Shown in pieces: positions 7,444-16,169 of a stretch of DNA of 64,000 nt. A model generated the notes under the pieces. That model made no database searches and had not been told where the DNA came from. It was given only the letters and a program-made list of their open reading frames with translations. Made by a program: the position numbers and the translations under genes. Each line of letters begins with the position of its first letter. Within the stretch, counting starts at the first letter, position 1. The DNA comes from Rhodopirellula bahusiensis (GTDB lineage: Bacteria; Planctomycetota; Planctomycetia; Pirellulales; Pirellulaceae): contig NZ_NIZW01000026.1 of NCBI RefSeq assembly GCF_002727185.1, positions 1 to 64,000 of the forward strand. Direction: 5' to 3'.

Positions 7444-7548
7444 GCGTTGGTGAATTCCGAGAATTCCTGATCGGCTCGGTCTACAATCTGTGCGAAGGCG
7501 AGGTCCAGTGGATCTCCTTTTCCCGATGATTCCAGTGGCCGTCGCATC

Positions 7549-9267
7549 ATGTTCACTTCAAAAAGTCTTTCGTCCTTCGCTTCGTGCTTGGTTTTGTTTT
7601 CGCTATCAGCGGGAATCCATCGGCAGACGTCAGCGCAAGATGGTTTTCCTGGCGATCGTTTGAAAGAGTTGGCTCCACCCAACTTCGCCATTGGCGGAGT
7701 GATGGGCGGGTACGACACCGAGTCGCTCAACACCCCGGTCCTTGATCTGGCTCGATCGGAGTTCAATGCGGTGACGGCAAAGGCGTTCATGCCGTTTGGT
7801 CCTTGGACCGACCCCAACCAACCGATCGACACATCGGGGCTCACACAGAACGTTGCTTGGGCCGTTCAGAACGGAATGCAGGTTCACGCTCACGTGCTGG
7901 TCTATCCGACCGAGAATGTTCGACTGCCTTGGTTTCAGAACCTGCCCAACGAAGAGGTCGAGCAAGTTCTGCAGCAGTACACATCGACGATGGCGGGCAG
8001 TGTTTCCGGCGGTGTTTGGGTTTGGGACGTTGTCAACGAAGTCATTGGCGACAACGGCGATGTGATGGATGCCGATGGACTTCGAATCGGGCTTGGTGCC
8101 GGTGAGAACTTTGTGCCTTACAAAGAGTACGCGGCGATGGGACCGGACTACATCTCGAAAGCGTTTCAGTGGGCTCACGAAGCCGATCCAAACGCGTTGC
8201 TGATTCTTAACGAGTACTCCGCCGAAACGGTGAACGACAAATCGGATCGTTTGCTGGCGTTGTGCAAACGACTGCGAGACCAAGGTGTTCCGATCGACGG
8301 AGTTGGTTTCCAAAACCACTGGCTCGACCTTCGCTACGAACCCAACTACGACAGCATTCGCGAAAACTTTCAACGGTTTGCCAACGAGGGTTTTCAAGTC
8401 TTCATCACCGAGTGTGATGTGGCGGCGGTTCACACGCAGGACCCAGCGGGCAACCCTCCATCGCAGGAACAGCTGCAGCGTCAGGCTCGCGTGTTTTCGA
8501 ACCTGTTGCAGATTGCCTTGGAACAACCGGCATGCAAGTCATTCTTGATGTGGGACTACACCGATGAGACCTCTTGGTTGCAGGACACGGATTTCACATT
8601 GACCTTGGCCGATCGTCGACCAGGATATTCGGACACAGTGGTGCCACCAGGAACATCCATGTTCGCGACACCGATTGCGGGTGGCGATGGTGTCGTTCCG
8701 ATCTCGCCGAAGTTGGCGTACTTGGAGATGCAGGCGGCGCTTTTGAATCGGCCTTTCGACACCTACCGAGTGACCAGCGGTTGGGATTGGCAAACGTCCT
8801 ACTTGGCTCGCTTTGGTCAACCCAATTCGGAAGGCCAGTTCGTTCCGGGCACCGGCGTTTATGCGGAACGATTGGATGATCAGTCCGAGACGTGGTCCAG
8901 CTTGAAGTGGGAACTCGAACGCATTGACGCCAGTGCCTATCGCATTCGCAATTTGTGGGGCGATGGAGCGGACTATTTGACTCGTCAGGCTGCGCCCAGT
9001 GACGATCCCGATCAGATCCTGCCTGGCGGTACCGTCGGAATGCAGACGCCCAATGAAGCGTGGACGAGCCAGCAGTGGTTCTTCATTCCGGCCGGCAACG
9101 GTGGCTTTCGATTGGTCAATGGTTGGGCACCAGAGGATGGCGCACTGACGCGAGAAGCTCAGGGCCAGAACTCAGACGGGGATTACGTCCCAGGGCCGGA
9201 GGTTCGGCTGCATCCGCCAGAGGATTGGTCCAGCCAAGTGTGGTACTTCAACCGTATCGGCCAGTGA
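7549..9267 (+). CDS. Secreted GH10 xylanase-like glycoside hydrolase with ricin-type C-terminus
   Basis: The 572-residue protein has a signal peptide (cleavage near SAQ at 28-30) and a GH10 TIM barrel (about 40-390). The acid/base Glu164 lies in VWDVVNE and the nucleophile Glu288 in FITECDV, with NEYSAE at 221-226 and FQNHWLD at 254-260 also typical. GH10 enzymes cut beta-1,4-xylan by a retaining mechanism. The usual ENxMK substrate motif after strand 2 is here AKAFMP, and the usual H-x-x-V-W-H reads HAHVLVYP, so specificity may differ. Residues 415-572 hold three W-x-x-x-x-W-type segments (WSSLKW, WTSQQWFF, WSSQVWYF) resembling a ricin-B/beta-trefoil carbohydrate-binding module. The protein probably acts outside the cell or in the periplasm on plant or algal polysaccharide. 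Confidence 0.85.
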   Translation: MFTSKSLSSFASCLVLFSLSAGIHRQTSAQDGFPGDRLKELAPPNFAIGGVMGGYDTESLNTPVLDLARSEFNAVTAKAFMPFGPWTDPNQPIDTSGLTQNVAWAVQNGMQVHAHVLVYPTENVRLPWFQNLPNEEVEQVLQQYTSTMAGSVSGGVWVWDVVNEVIGDNGDVMDADGLRIGLGAGENFVPYKEYAAMGPDYISKAFQWAHEADPNALLILNEYSAETVNDKSDRLLALCKRLRDQGVPIDGVGFQNHWLDLRYEPNYDSIRENFQRFANEGFQVFITECDVAAVHTQDPAGNPPSQEQLQRQARVFSNLLQIALEQPACKSFLMWDYTDETSWLQDTDFTLTLADRRPGYSDTVVPPGTSMFATPIAGGDGVVPISPKLAYLEMQAALLNRPFDTYRVTSGWDWQTSYLARFGQPNSEGQFVPGTGVYAERLDDQSETWSSLKWELERIDASAYRIRNLWGDGADYLTRQAAPSDDPDQILPGGTVGMQTPNEAWTSQQWFFIPAGNGGFRLVNGWAPEDGALTREAQGQNSDGDYVPGPEVRLHPPEDWSSQVWYFNRIGQ

Positions 9268-9279
9268 TTAGAAAAGCCA

Positions 9280-9303
9280 AGGCTCGTTCGTTCGAACTAG
9301 CCT
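9280..9303 (+). terminator. Hairpin after the GH10 gene
   Basis: AGGCTCGTTC and GAACTAGCCT pair as a 10-bp stem with one mismatch and a 4-base loop, 13 bases after the stop codon. There is no T-run, so this is a weak or factor-assisted terminator, or a 3' stabilising hairpin. Confidence 0.4.
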
Positions 9304-9525
9304 GACAGAACGGAATCGAAAGGGGGCGGAGGTCATGAATGGCGGCATGAAAACAAGAATTACCCCAGCCCCAATAGTTCGCTTGAATAATAAGAAAATG
9401 CTTCAGATGCACGATGCCTGGCTGAACTAAACGTAAACGCAACTTCGCCTCATCGAACGCTACGAACCGCAAGGCGAAGCGGAAAGCAAGCGAACGTAAA
9501 GAGGCATCTTTTGATACGGGCGGGC

Positions 9526-9864
9526 TCAGATTGTTTTCAGTTCAAACTTGGATCGCGCTTTGATCTGTTTAAACCTGCGTGGCGCTTTGATCTGTTCTAA
9601 GCGTTTGAGCCTTCGTTCGATAGCGGCTTGGACTTCTCGATGGTATGCAGCTATTTCGGGATTTTCTCGTAGTATCCTGGCCCTTGCAGCCATTTTTAGA
9701 TGCTGTCGATCTGTTTCGAGGTAGTAACGCTTTCCGGCGTCTGCTGGATTCAAATTGTCCGTGAAATTAAACGCGTCCATTGGAAAGCGGTCAGATGCGA
9801 CAGAGGAGCTAGTCAAAGCAAGTGCAAAGAGCGGTAGCGATAGGCATATGAACAATTTTTTCAT
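9526..9864 (-). CDS. Small secreted hypothetical protein
   Basis: This 112-residue protein has a clear signal peptide (MKKLFICLSLPLFALAL, cleavage near SSVAS at about 24). The mature part is short, helical and strongly basic towards the end (AAIERRLKRLEQIKAPRRF). I recognise no family. The basic amphipathic C-terminus could bind nucleic acid, cell-surface polymer or membrane. It stands alone between gene-poor flanks of about 260 bases on each side. Confidence 0.6.
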   Translation of the reverse strand: MKKLFICLSLPLFALALTSSSVASDRFPMDAFNFTDNLNPADAGKRYYLETDRQHLKMAARARILRENPEIAAYHREVQAAIERRLKRLEQIKAPRRFKQIKARSKFELKTI

Positions 9865-10123
9865 GATCCGGTTCCAATTTGGTGAGTACTGATCAACGAA
9901 CGACTAGATAACTGCGGGGTATATGTGCCGCAATGCGGTTTGAGAAAAATTCACAAACGAGCAAAAAGCGGATGCGAGCAAATAGGGGACGGAGGTCAAT
10001 TTGCCAGGCGTTGCGCCTGGGAGTCGCGGTCGTGCGGTGCCAAGAGGATTTTGGCTCTCTTCGGTGGACGCTTCATCGGCTGAGCATGAAGTGTGCTAAG
10101 GACGGTAAGTCACCCGCGACTGC

Positions 10124-10690
10124 TTAGCCTTTGGAATCGCGGGCGGCTTCGAGTTGTTTGATCCATGGCGCGATGTAGAAGCCGTTGTCGCGGTAGGTCC
10201 GTCCGCTGACGAGGTTGCCATCGATCACGCAGGGTTCATCGACGAAGATCCCGCCGCAGACTTCTAAGTCGAATTGGCATTTGGCAACCGTGGCCATTCG
10301 GCGACCACGCACGCGATCGGCGTAGGCAGGAATCTCGACCCCGTGACAAACGCTGGCGATGGGTTTGTTGGTGTCAAAGAAGTGTTGGGTGATCCGCACC
10401 AAGTCCTCGTCGTAGCGGATGTACTCGGGTGCTCTGCCGCCGGAGAAGAAGATGCCGGCGTAGTCTTCTTCCTTCACATCCGCGAAAGGAACATCGCAAT
10501 CCAGCGTGTAGCCTTCCCATTCCTTGGTGATCGTCCATCCCGGTTTGATTTCGTGCAAGACGAGCTGGTAGAGCCGTTTTTCGGGTGCAATGACGACCGG
10601 TTCGAAGCCAGCTTCTTGCAGCCGGTAGTACGGATACATCGTGTCCAGCAACTCGGTGGCATCGCCGATAACGATCAACACTTTTTCCAT
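10124..10690 (-). CDS. DJ-1/PfpI family protein
   Basis: The 188-residue protein has the flavodoxin-like class I glutamine-amidotransferase fold of the DJ-1/PfpI family. It shows the beta-strand start KVLIVIGDATELLDT, FFSGGRAPEY at 81-90, and the nucleophile elbow ASVCHGVEI with Cys115 and His116. Members act as cysteine peptidases, glyoxalases, deglycases or stress chaperones. The residues after the elbow resemble PfpI-like proteins more than true intracellular peptidases. It has no signal peptide and is monocistronic. The exact reaction cannot be given from sequence. Confidence 0.85.
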   Translation of the reverse strand: MEKVLIVIGDATELLDTMYPYYRLQEAGFEPVVIAPEKRLYQLVLHEIKPGWTITKEWEGYTLDCDVPFADVKEEDYAGIFFSGGRAPEYIRYDEDLVRITQHFFDTNKPIASVCHGVEIPAYADRVRGRRMATVAKCQFDLEVCGGIFVDEPCVIDGNLVSGRTYRDNGFYIAPWIKQLEAARDSKG

Positions 10691-10871
10691 GACGGATTCC
10701 CGTGGTACAGTCGCGAAAATCGTCGCGTGGCAATCAGTTCGCCTCGCACACGCCGATTTCTCAGACCATCACTTTACCTTGCCGCGGAACGGTCGCGTAT
10801 CAGGCAACGAGTTTTCACCAGAATGGTAGCCGCCGAATGAGGTGATGCTGCGCCACGGCTGTCGCACTCGA

Positions 10872-11345
10872 TCAGCGAGGGCGAACGAGCTTTTCCAAGT
10901 AGTCATCCGCTTCACGAGAGACCCATTCATCTGGATCGACTTCTCGCGTCGTGGATGATGAGGCCTTGGGCTTTGTCCAGCGGAGTCCGCTGGCTTTCCA
11001 TGCCAGTAGGTAGCGACCCATGACTGTGGTCAGCAGACCGGGCATGGTCGCTACCAAAGATGCCAGCAACGGAACCAGCGTCATCTGAAACAACAAGCTG
11101 GAGCTACCAGCGATCGCGTCGTTGTCGCTCAGCTGCAATCCAATCGAAGAAAGCAACTCGATGAACGTCGAGATGATTCCCGCAGCAACCGGCAACCAAG
11201 TCAAAGGTTGAAACGCAGCGAGCACTTGTGGGTTCTTGAAACGTACCACCAGTATCAATGCCACGATGAACAACGCGGCCGACAGAATGCTGAGGACCAA
11301 CGTGAGCGGCAATCCGATCAATTGGATGAGAAACTGAACGTTCAA
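10872..11345 (-). CDS. Membrane protein, MotA/TolQ/ExbB-like
   Basis: The 157-residue protein has three likely membrane segments (about 10-35, 45-70 and 85-110) and a basic, acidic-tailed cytoplasmic C-terminus ending DEWVSREADDYLEKLVRPR. The hydrophobic pattern and the segment LVPLLASLVATMPGLLTTVMG resemble the pore helices of MotA/TolQ/ExbB proton-channel subunits, but it is shorter than family members and no ExbD or TolR partner lies next to it. I treat this as a tentative structural similarity. Confidence 0.5.
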   Translation of the reverse strand: MNVQFLIQLIGLPLTLVLSILSAALFIVALILVVRFKNPQVLAAFQPLTWLPVAAGIISTFIELLSSIGLQLSDNDAIAGSSSLLFQMTLVPLLASLVATMPGLLTTVMGRYLLAWKASGLRWTKPKASSSTTREVDPDEWVSREADDYLEKLVRPR

Positions 11346-11714
11346 AACAGCTCGCTCCAGACGAGAATGAAGGAATCGCGGTAGTGGACGGCGGGGGGGA
11401 CGTTCTGTCCAGTTCCAATGTTCGATCCGCCTTGAAGCTCCTCAAATCTTCATTTGAGCGAGACCGGCTGCGTTCAGCTGACGTCCTTCACGTGCTCCCG
11501 ATCGGTGCGTAGGGAACCAACTAGCTCACCGAAAACGCTCGCTTTGAAAGCCTTTTAAAGCCAGCGGGTAGAAAAAATCGAATCTTTGTCCGACTTCAGG
11601 GGTGATCGTGACATAGAGTTCAAGTGGTTCCTCATGAGAGGACCATTTTGGAGCCGGGGGGTTCCTTGAAAGGTGACATGGACAGCCAGCTGTTCAAACA
11701 CAAGTACCCCTGCG
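11346..11714. other. Gene-poor intergenic stretch
   Basis: No convincing gene, RNA or repeat was seen. It should hold the divergent promoters of the membrane protein on the left and the large repeat protein on the right. The frame of the right-hand gene is open back to a GTG at 11673, which follows AAAGG as a possible ribosome-binding site, so part of this stretch may be coding. Confidence 0.4.
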
Positions 11715-14486
11715 ATGACAATCAGCTCCAGTACATCATCGAGTTTCGTAAGTCGGTCTCTCCTCGTAGAGAACTTTCAACTGAGCGCCCGTGCGTCCAG
11801 TCAGACCGAACCCGAAACACTTCTCCGTCGCGTGGATACCACGTCCGACCGGATCAATTCACTGGTTGCCGGCATCAGCGAAAAGTTGTTGGATGCCGCT
11901 CGCGTCGGAAGTTCTTTCAGCAACCTTCAGGGCAACATCGACACGGCTCTGACGGAGATCAGTGAACTCTTGGGGCAATCGTTGACACTCGGCGGATCCG
12001 AGAACTCGGTTGTCCGCGGTCTCGATTCGGGGCAGATCAAAGACTTAGAAATTCTCTCGCTACCACCGAACGGCTCGGCACGTTTTTCCGGTGGAGTCTC
12101 ACAACGCGCTGGCAACGCGGAGATCCTGATCACCGACGCTGGTCGATTGCAGGGCGGGGGAACCTTGGACCTGAAGGTCGGCGAATCATCGCGACGAATT
12201 CAGTTTCAACCTGGCCGCTCGATTTCAGGGATGGCCCAACAAATCAATTCGTCAAACTATGGCGTCAAAGCAATCGACCTGGATGGGAAGCTGCAACTGA
12301 CGGCGAAAACTTCCGAGTCTTTGGAAGCCACCGTTCGGCCTGTTCGTACGGGAAGAAACTATGGCGACAATCAGCTTTTCGGAGTCAACGCGTCACAGAT
12401 CGATCGCGTTGATCTGAGTCAGTTGCCGGAAGGCGTCTCGCAAACGGTTCAGGGGCAAGTCGACTCGGTCGCGAGTGTTGCTCGGCTGACTTATCAAGGC
12501 ACCGCAGGTGGCTTGGTTGCCGGTTCCGCCAGCTTTGACCTAAGCGGTGATCTTGGTTCCGCCAATGTGGAAACCACGCGAGGAGAGTCACTGATTTCGT
12601 TTGCGGAGAAGATCAACAACGTCTCCGCGTTCACTGGCGTCAAAGCAGAAGTCAACGGCAACGAGCTTCGACTTGTTTCGCAGTTGCGTGGTGACGACGC
12701 GGAGGTCCGGTTGTCCAATGTTGTTCGGCAATTCCGCCCGACCGTCGAAGGAGTCAACGCGGCACAGATTCCTCGTTTTGATTTGCAAAGCATCGCCGAC
12801 GGGGCTGAGGTCAATCTGTCTGGTTCCGTGACCACCGCTGCGGACACGGCCAAGTTGCAGTACCAAGGCAGTGGGGGCAACGTGGTGGATAGTGCGGTGT
12901 TCACGTTGTCAGGCAATTTGGGGAGCGAGCAAATTGCGATCTCCCAAAGCGAATCGCTGGTCGATGTCCGTGATCGAATCAACGCGGAAACGGATTCCAC
13001 CGGAGTGACTGCGTCGGTCGATGGCGACACGCTTCAGTTCAGCGGTTCGGAGGTGGGATCCGCAGAGAGCATTCAGGTGACGTTGGACGATATCACTCAG
13101 TATGTCGAGGTCGACGGAGTCAACGCGAGCCAGATTCAAGGGTTCACGGTGAATTCCTCGGAGCCACGATCAACGAACACGCTCAGCGGATCTGTTGACC
13201 AAGCGGCAACGAAAGGCCAACTGACCTACGATGGATTCTTGGGGTCGGCCAGTGCCAGTGCGACGATCAATCTCACCGGTGAATTGGGAACTGTTGAAAT
13301 TGACGTTTCCGCCTTTCAATCCCTCAGTTCTCTTCGCGACGATATCAACGACCGGACCGGCGACACCGGTGTGGTTGCGACGCTATCAGGGAGTCGGATC
13401 ACTTTGGAAAGCCAGAGCGATGGATCGGATGGCATCGTCGAAGTGGAGGTGACCTCTGGGTCCTTCGACACCAACGGCGGTGATGGAAATGGAATTGCTG
13501 CCGGAGCAGACGCCCAACTCACTATCAACGGCAATTCAGTGACGGCGGATGGGAACCAAGTGGACTATGTGGATTCACTTGGATCGTATTCCTTTGATTT
13601 GGAGCCTGGGTTCACGGGGACATTTGATTCAGTCACCGTCACCACGTCGGACGGCAGTTTCGATCTTTCCGGTGGAGACGAAACCGGAACGGCGTACGGG
13701 GTCGATGCGGAGGCAACGATCAATGGTCAGTCATATGTTGCCGATGGCGACGAATTTGACCTCACGGTCGATTCCGCGGTGATGACCTTCGATGTCGAAG
13801 CTGGATTCTCGGGTGCGATCGATCCCATCACTCTACGGTCCGATGAAGATGAGTTCACGGTTACCGGTGGCGACGGCAATGGAAATGCGAGCGGGCAAGA
13901 CGGTCAAGCAACCATCAATGGTGCAATCTACACGTCCAGCAACGACACGTACCAAGTCGCGATTGGCGAGAGTTCAATCGACCTTGAACTAGCGGAGTTT
14001 TTCGCTGGAGCATTCGATTCTTTTGAGATCGATTCGGATGTCTCTACCAAACGTCGGACTGGAACTCCAAGTACATACAATGCCTCGGCGGCACGCGAAC
14101 GATTTGCCATCAACGGACAGGAAGTCTCGAAGGTCGATGGCCGATATGAATTCGAACAAGACGGTGTTCGAATTGGATTTCAACTTGCCGATGGTTTTCG
14201 CGGGAGCTTTGATAACTTCACGATCACGGCCAATGGAGCAGCGTCCGAGCCCTACAGCAGCTATCAAACGTCGCCGTTGACGGGAACCACCTTGGACGCA
14301 ACGCAAGCAGCGCTAATTGATCTGCTTCAATTGGCGTCGGGCGGTGACTATGACAGCAAACAAACTCACGCTCTCGATGCGTACTCCGTCTCCAAAGAAG
14401 CATTGGTCAATTTGCAATCTCTGTTTGGAGTGTCTTCCAGGCGAGGACGTTCGCTCAACGGGTTGTTGTTTGACCAGAGTGCTTAG
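11715..14486 (+). CDS. Large acidic repeat protein with flagellin-hook-IN-like repeats
   Basis: This 923-residue protein (937 if a GTG at 11673 is used) has an N-terminal helical section (about 20-95). Three repeats of about 122 residues follow, starting GVNASQI at 223, GVNAAQI at 346 and GVNASQI at 468. Each carries LSGDLGS or LTGELGT, then SLxxxxxxIN, TGVxAxVxGxxLxLxS. This matches the flagellin-hook-IN motif found in flagellins and hook-associated proteins. Four shorter repeats of about 65 residues follow (GADAQLTING 597, GVDAEATING 662, GQDGQATING 727, then a degenerate copy at about 791), each with an acidic GGDGNG-type loop. The C-terminus is helical. Calcium binding and a surface filament or adhesin role are inferred. 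No signal peptide and no flagellar genes are adjacent. Confidence 0.75.
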   Translation: MTISSSTSSSFVSRSLLVENFQLSARASSQTEPETLLRRVDTTSDRINSLVAGISEKLLDAARVGSSFSNLQGNIDTALTEISELLGQSLTLGGSENSVVRGLDSGQIKDLEILSLPPNGSARFSGGVSQRAGNAEILITDAGRLQGGGTLDLKVGESSRRIQFQPGRSISGMAQQINSSNYGVKAIDLDGKLQLTAKTSESLEATVRPVRTGRNYGDNQLFGVNASQIDRVDLSQLPEGVSQTVQGQVDSVASVARLTYQGTAGGLVAGSASFDLSGDLGSANVETTRGESLISFAEKINNVSAFTGVKAEVNGNELRLVSQLRGDDAEVRLSNVVRQFRPTVEGVNAAQIPRFDLQSIADGAEVNLSGSVTTAADTAKLQYQGSGGNVVDSAVFTLSGNLGSEQIAISQSESLVDVRDRINAETDSTGVTASVDGDTLQFSGSEVGSAESIQVTLDDITQYVEVDGVNASQIQGFTVNSSEPRSTNTLSGSVDQAATKGQLTYDGFLGSASASATINLTGELGTVEIDVSAFQSLSSLRDDINDRTGDTGVVATLSGSRITLESQSDGSDGIVEVEVTSGSFDTNGGDGNGIAAGADAQLTINGNSVTADGNQVDYVDSLGSYSFDLEPGFTGTFDSVTVTTSDGSFDLSGGDETGTAYGVDAEATINGQSYVADGDEFDLTVDSAVMTFDVEAGFSGAIDPITLRSDEDEFTVTGGDGNGNASGQDGQATINGAIYTSSNDTYQVAIGESSIDLELAEFFAGAFDSFEIDSDVSTKRRTGTPSTYNASAARERFAINGQEVSKVDGRYEFEQDGVRIGFQLADGFRGSFDNFTITANGAASEPYSSYQTSPLTGTTLDATQAALIDLLQLASGGDYDSKQTHALDAYSVSKEALVNLQSLFGVSSRRGRSLNGLLFDQSA

Positions 14487-14531
14487 CCGCGAACGGTGAG
14501 TCGCCTTGCTGCATTCTGCTTCGTGCGATGA

Positions 14532-15965
14532 TCACGCCAGAATGTCGCGAACGACGTGGCCGTGCACATCGGTCAATCGGAACCGGCGGCCTTGGTATTT
14601 GTAGGTCAGTCGCTCGTGATCGATGCCCATCAAATTCAAAATGGTCGCGTTGAAGTCGTGCACGTGGACGCCATTTTCTGCCACGTTGTAGCTGAACTCG
14701 TCCGTCGTTCCGTAACTCATTCCGGGCCGAATTCCGCCGCCGGCCATCCAGGTCGTGAAGCAACGCGGATGGTGATCGCGGCCATAGTTGCCTGGGGTCA
14801 ACGTTCCTTGTGAGTACGACGTGCGTCCAAACTCACCGCCCCAGATGACCAAGGTGTCATCCAACATTCCCAGACGCTTGAGGTCCTTCACCAGTGCGGC
14901 GGACGCTTGGTCGGTTTCCTTGGCTTGGCCAGTGATTCCCTTGGGCAGGTTGGAGTGCTGGTCCCATCCTTGATGGTAGAGCTGAATGAACCGAACGTCG
15001 CGCTGAGCCAATCGACGAGCTAACAAGCAGTTGGCGGCGAAGGTTCCCGGTTGCTTGGCGTCTTCACCGTACAACTCGAATGTCGACTCCGGTTCGTCCG
15101 AGAAATCCGTGGCGTCAGGCACGCTGGTTTGCATCTTGAACGCCATCTCATATTGAGCGATCCGCGATTGGATCTCCGGGTCAAATTCGCGTTGATACTG
15201 GTGCGAGTTCAAGCGGTTGATGGAGTCGAGTTGTTGACGCCGATGATCGCGAGAAATGCCGTCTGGGTTGGACAAATACAACACGGGATCTTCACCGCCT
15301 CGGAACTGAACACCTTGATACTTGGAATCCAAAAATCCGTTGCCCCACAAACGAGAGTAGAGCGGTTGGCCGCCTTGGCCTTTGGTGACCAGCACCACGA
15401 AGGCGGGAAGGTCATCGTTTTCGCTGCCCAGCCCGTAGGAGATCCACGAACCGAGCGATGGCCGGCCAGCGATCTGCGACCCGGTTTGGAAGAACGTGAT
15501 CGCGGGGTCGTGGTTGATCGCTTCGGTGTGCATCGATTTGATGAAGCACACATCGTCAACGATGTCGCGGTGATATGGCAGCAGTTCGCTCAGCCAAGCA
15601 CCGGATTGACCATGTTGAGCAAACTTGAACTTGGAAGCCGCGACCGGCAGCGAGCTTTGGTTCACCGACATGCCGGTCAAGCGTTGCTCGCCACGAACCT
15701 CGGGGGGCAATTCGCGTCCGTGCATTTTTTCGAGCATCGGCTTGTGATCGAACAAGTCTTGCTGGGCGGGGCCGCCGGATTGAAACAAGTAGATGATCCG
15801 TTTTGCTTTGGGAGCAAAGTGCATCCCGCCAAGATCGGCAGTGGGTGTCGCAGCCGAGGCCATGTCTCGTCCGAGCAAGTGCGCGAGTGCGGCGGCACCG
15901 ACGGTGGAGGTGGCTTGTTTGAGGAAGACACGGCGTTTGGATTGCAGTGAGAAATCAGGAGTCAT
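14532..15965 (-). CDS. DUF1501 secreted protein (alkaline-phosphatase/sulfatase fold)
   Basis: The 477-residue protein starts with a twin-arginine signal ([21 protein letters not shown] at 11-12). The mature part has the DUF1501 features [45 protein letters not shown] and [18 protein letters not shown], which place it in the alkaline phosphatase/sulfatase superfamily. Planctomycetes carry many copies, usually next to a DUF1549/DUF1553 gene as here, where it is the last gene of a three-gene operon. The substrate is unknown, and there is no formylglycine CxPxR site, so it is not a classical sulfatase. Confidence 0.88.
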   Translation of the reverse strand: MTPDFSLQSKRRVFLKQATSTVGAAALAHLLGRDMASAATPTADLGGMHFAPKAKRIIYLFQSGGPAQQDLFDHKPMLEKMHGRELPPEVRGEQRLTGMSVNQSSLPVAASKFKFAQHGQSGAWLSELLPYHRDIVDDVCFIKSMHTEAINHDPAITFFQTGSQIAGRPSLGSWISYGLGSENDDLPAFVVLVTKGQGGQPLYSRLWGNGFLDSKYQGVQFRGGEDPVLYLSNPDGISRDHRRQQLDSINRLNSHQYQREFDPEIQSRIAQYEMAFKMQTSVPDATDFSDEPESTFELYGEDAKQPGTFAANCLLARRLAQRDVRFIQLYHQGWDQHSNLPKGITGQAKETDQASAALVKDLKRLGMLDDTLVIWGGEFGRTSYSQGTLTPGNYGRDHHPRCFTTWMAGGGIRPGMSYGTTDEFSYNVAENGVHVHDFNATILNLMGIDHERLTYKYQGRRFRLTDVHGHVVRDILA

Positions 15966-16050
15966 AATGGGTTCCCTCGCATGAAAGATGGCGAGACAGG
16001 TGGTGGCTTGGAAGTTCGATGAAACGGTTTGGGGTGGGCGGCCCTAGCGG

Positions 16051-16169
16051 GCCGTTGATTGAATGAGCCGCACCGCGTTAGCGGCGGTTGGTCAGACGCC
16101 AACCGGGGCTAACACCCATCGGCTAATTGTTGCCATTCGGTATGCGACTAAATCAACAACCGGCTAGCG
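16051..16169. repeat. 119-bp intergenic palindromic repeat, copy A
   Basis: This stretch matches 21613-21731 with no gaps and about 14 differences in 119 bases. It contains a 24-base imperfect inverted repeat (arms 16067-16090 and 16101-16124, with the loop core GGTCAGACGCC between them) that can fold into a long hairpin. Its right end coincides with the stop codon of the DUF1549/1553 gene at 16164-16166. Confidence 0.85.

Noticed and set aside
7630..8526. A 298-codon open frame on the minus strand
   Set aside because: It is the mirror of the GH10 coding frame, which carries both catalytic glutamates.
11765..14486. Functional flagellin
   Set aside because: The protein is far longer than flagellin and lacks its conserved terminal D0/D1 domains, although it shares the IN repeat.
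14532..15965. Classical sulfatase
   Set aside because: DUF1501 shares the superfamily but has no C/S-x-P-x-R formylglycine site.
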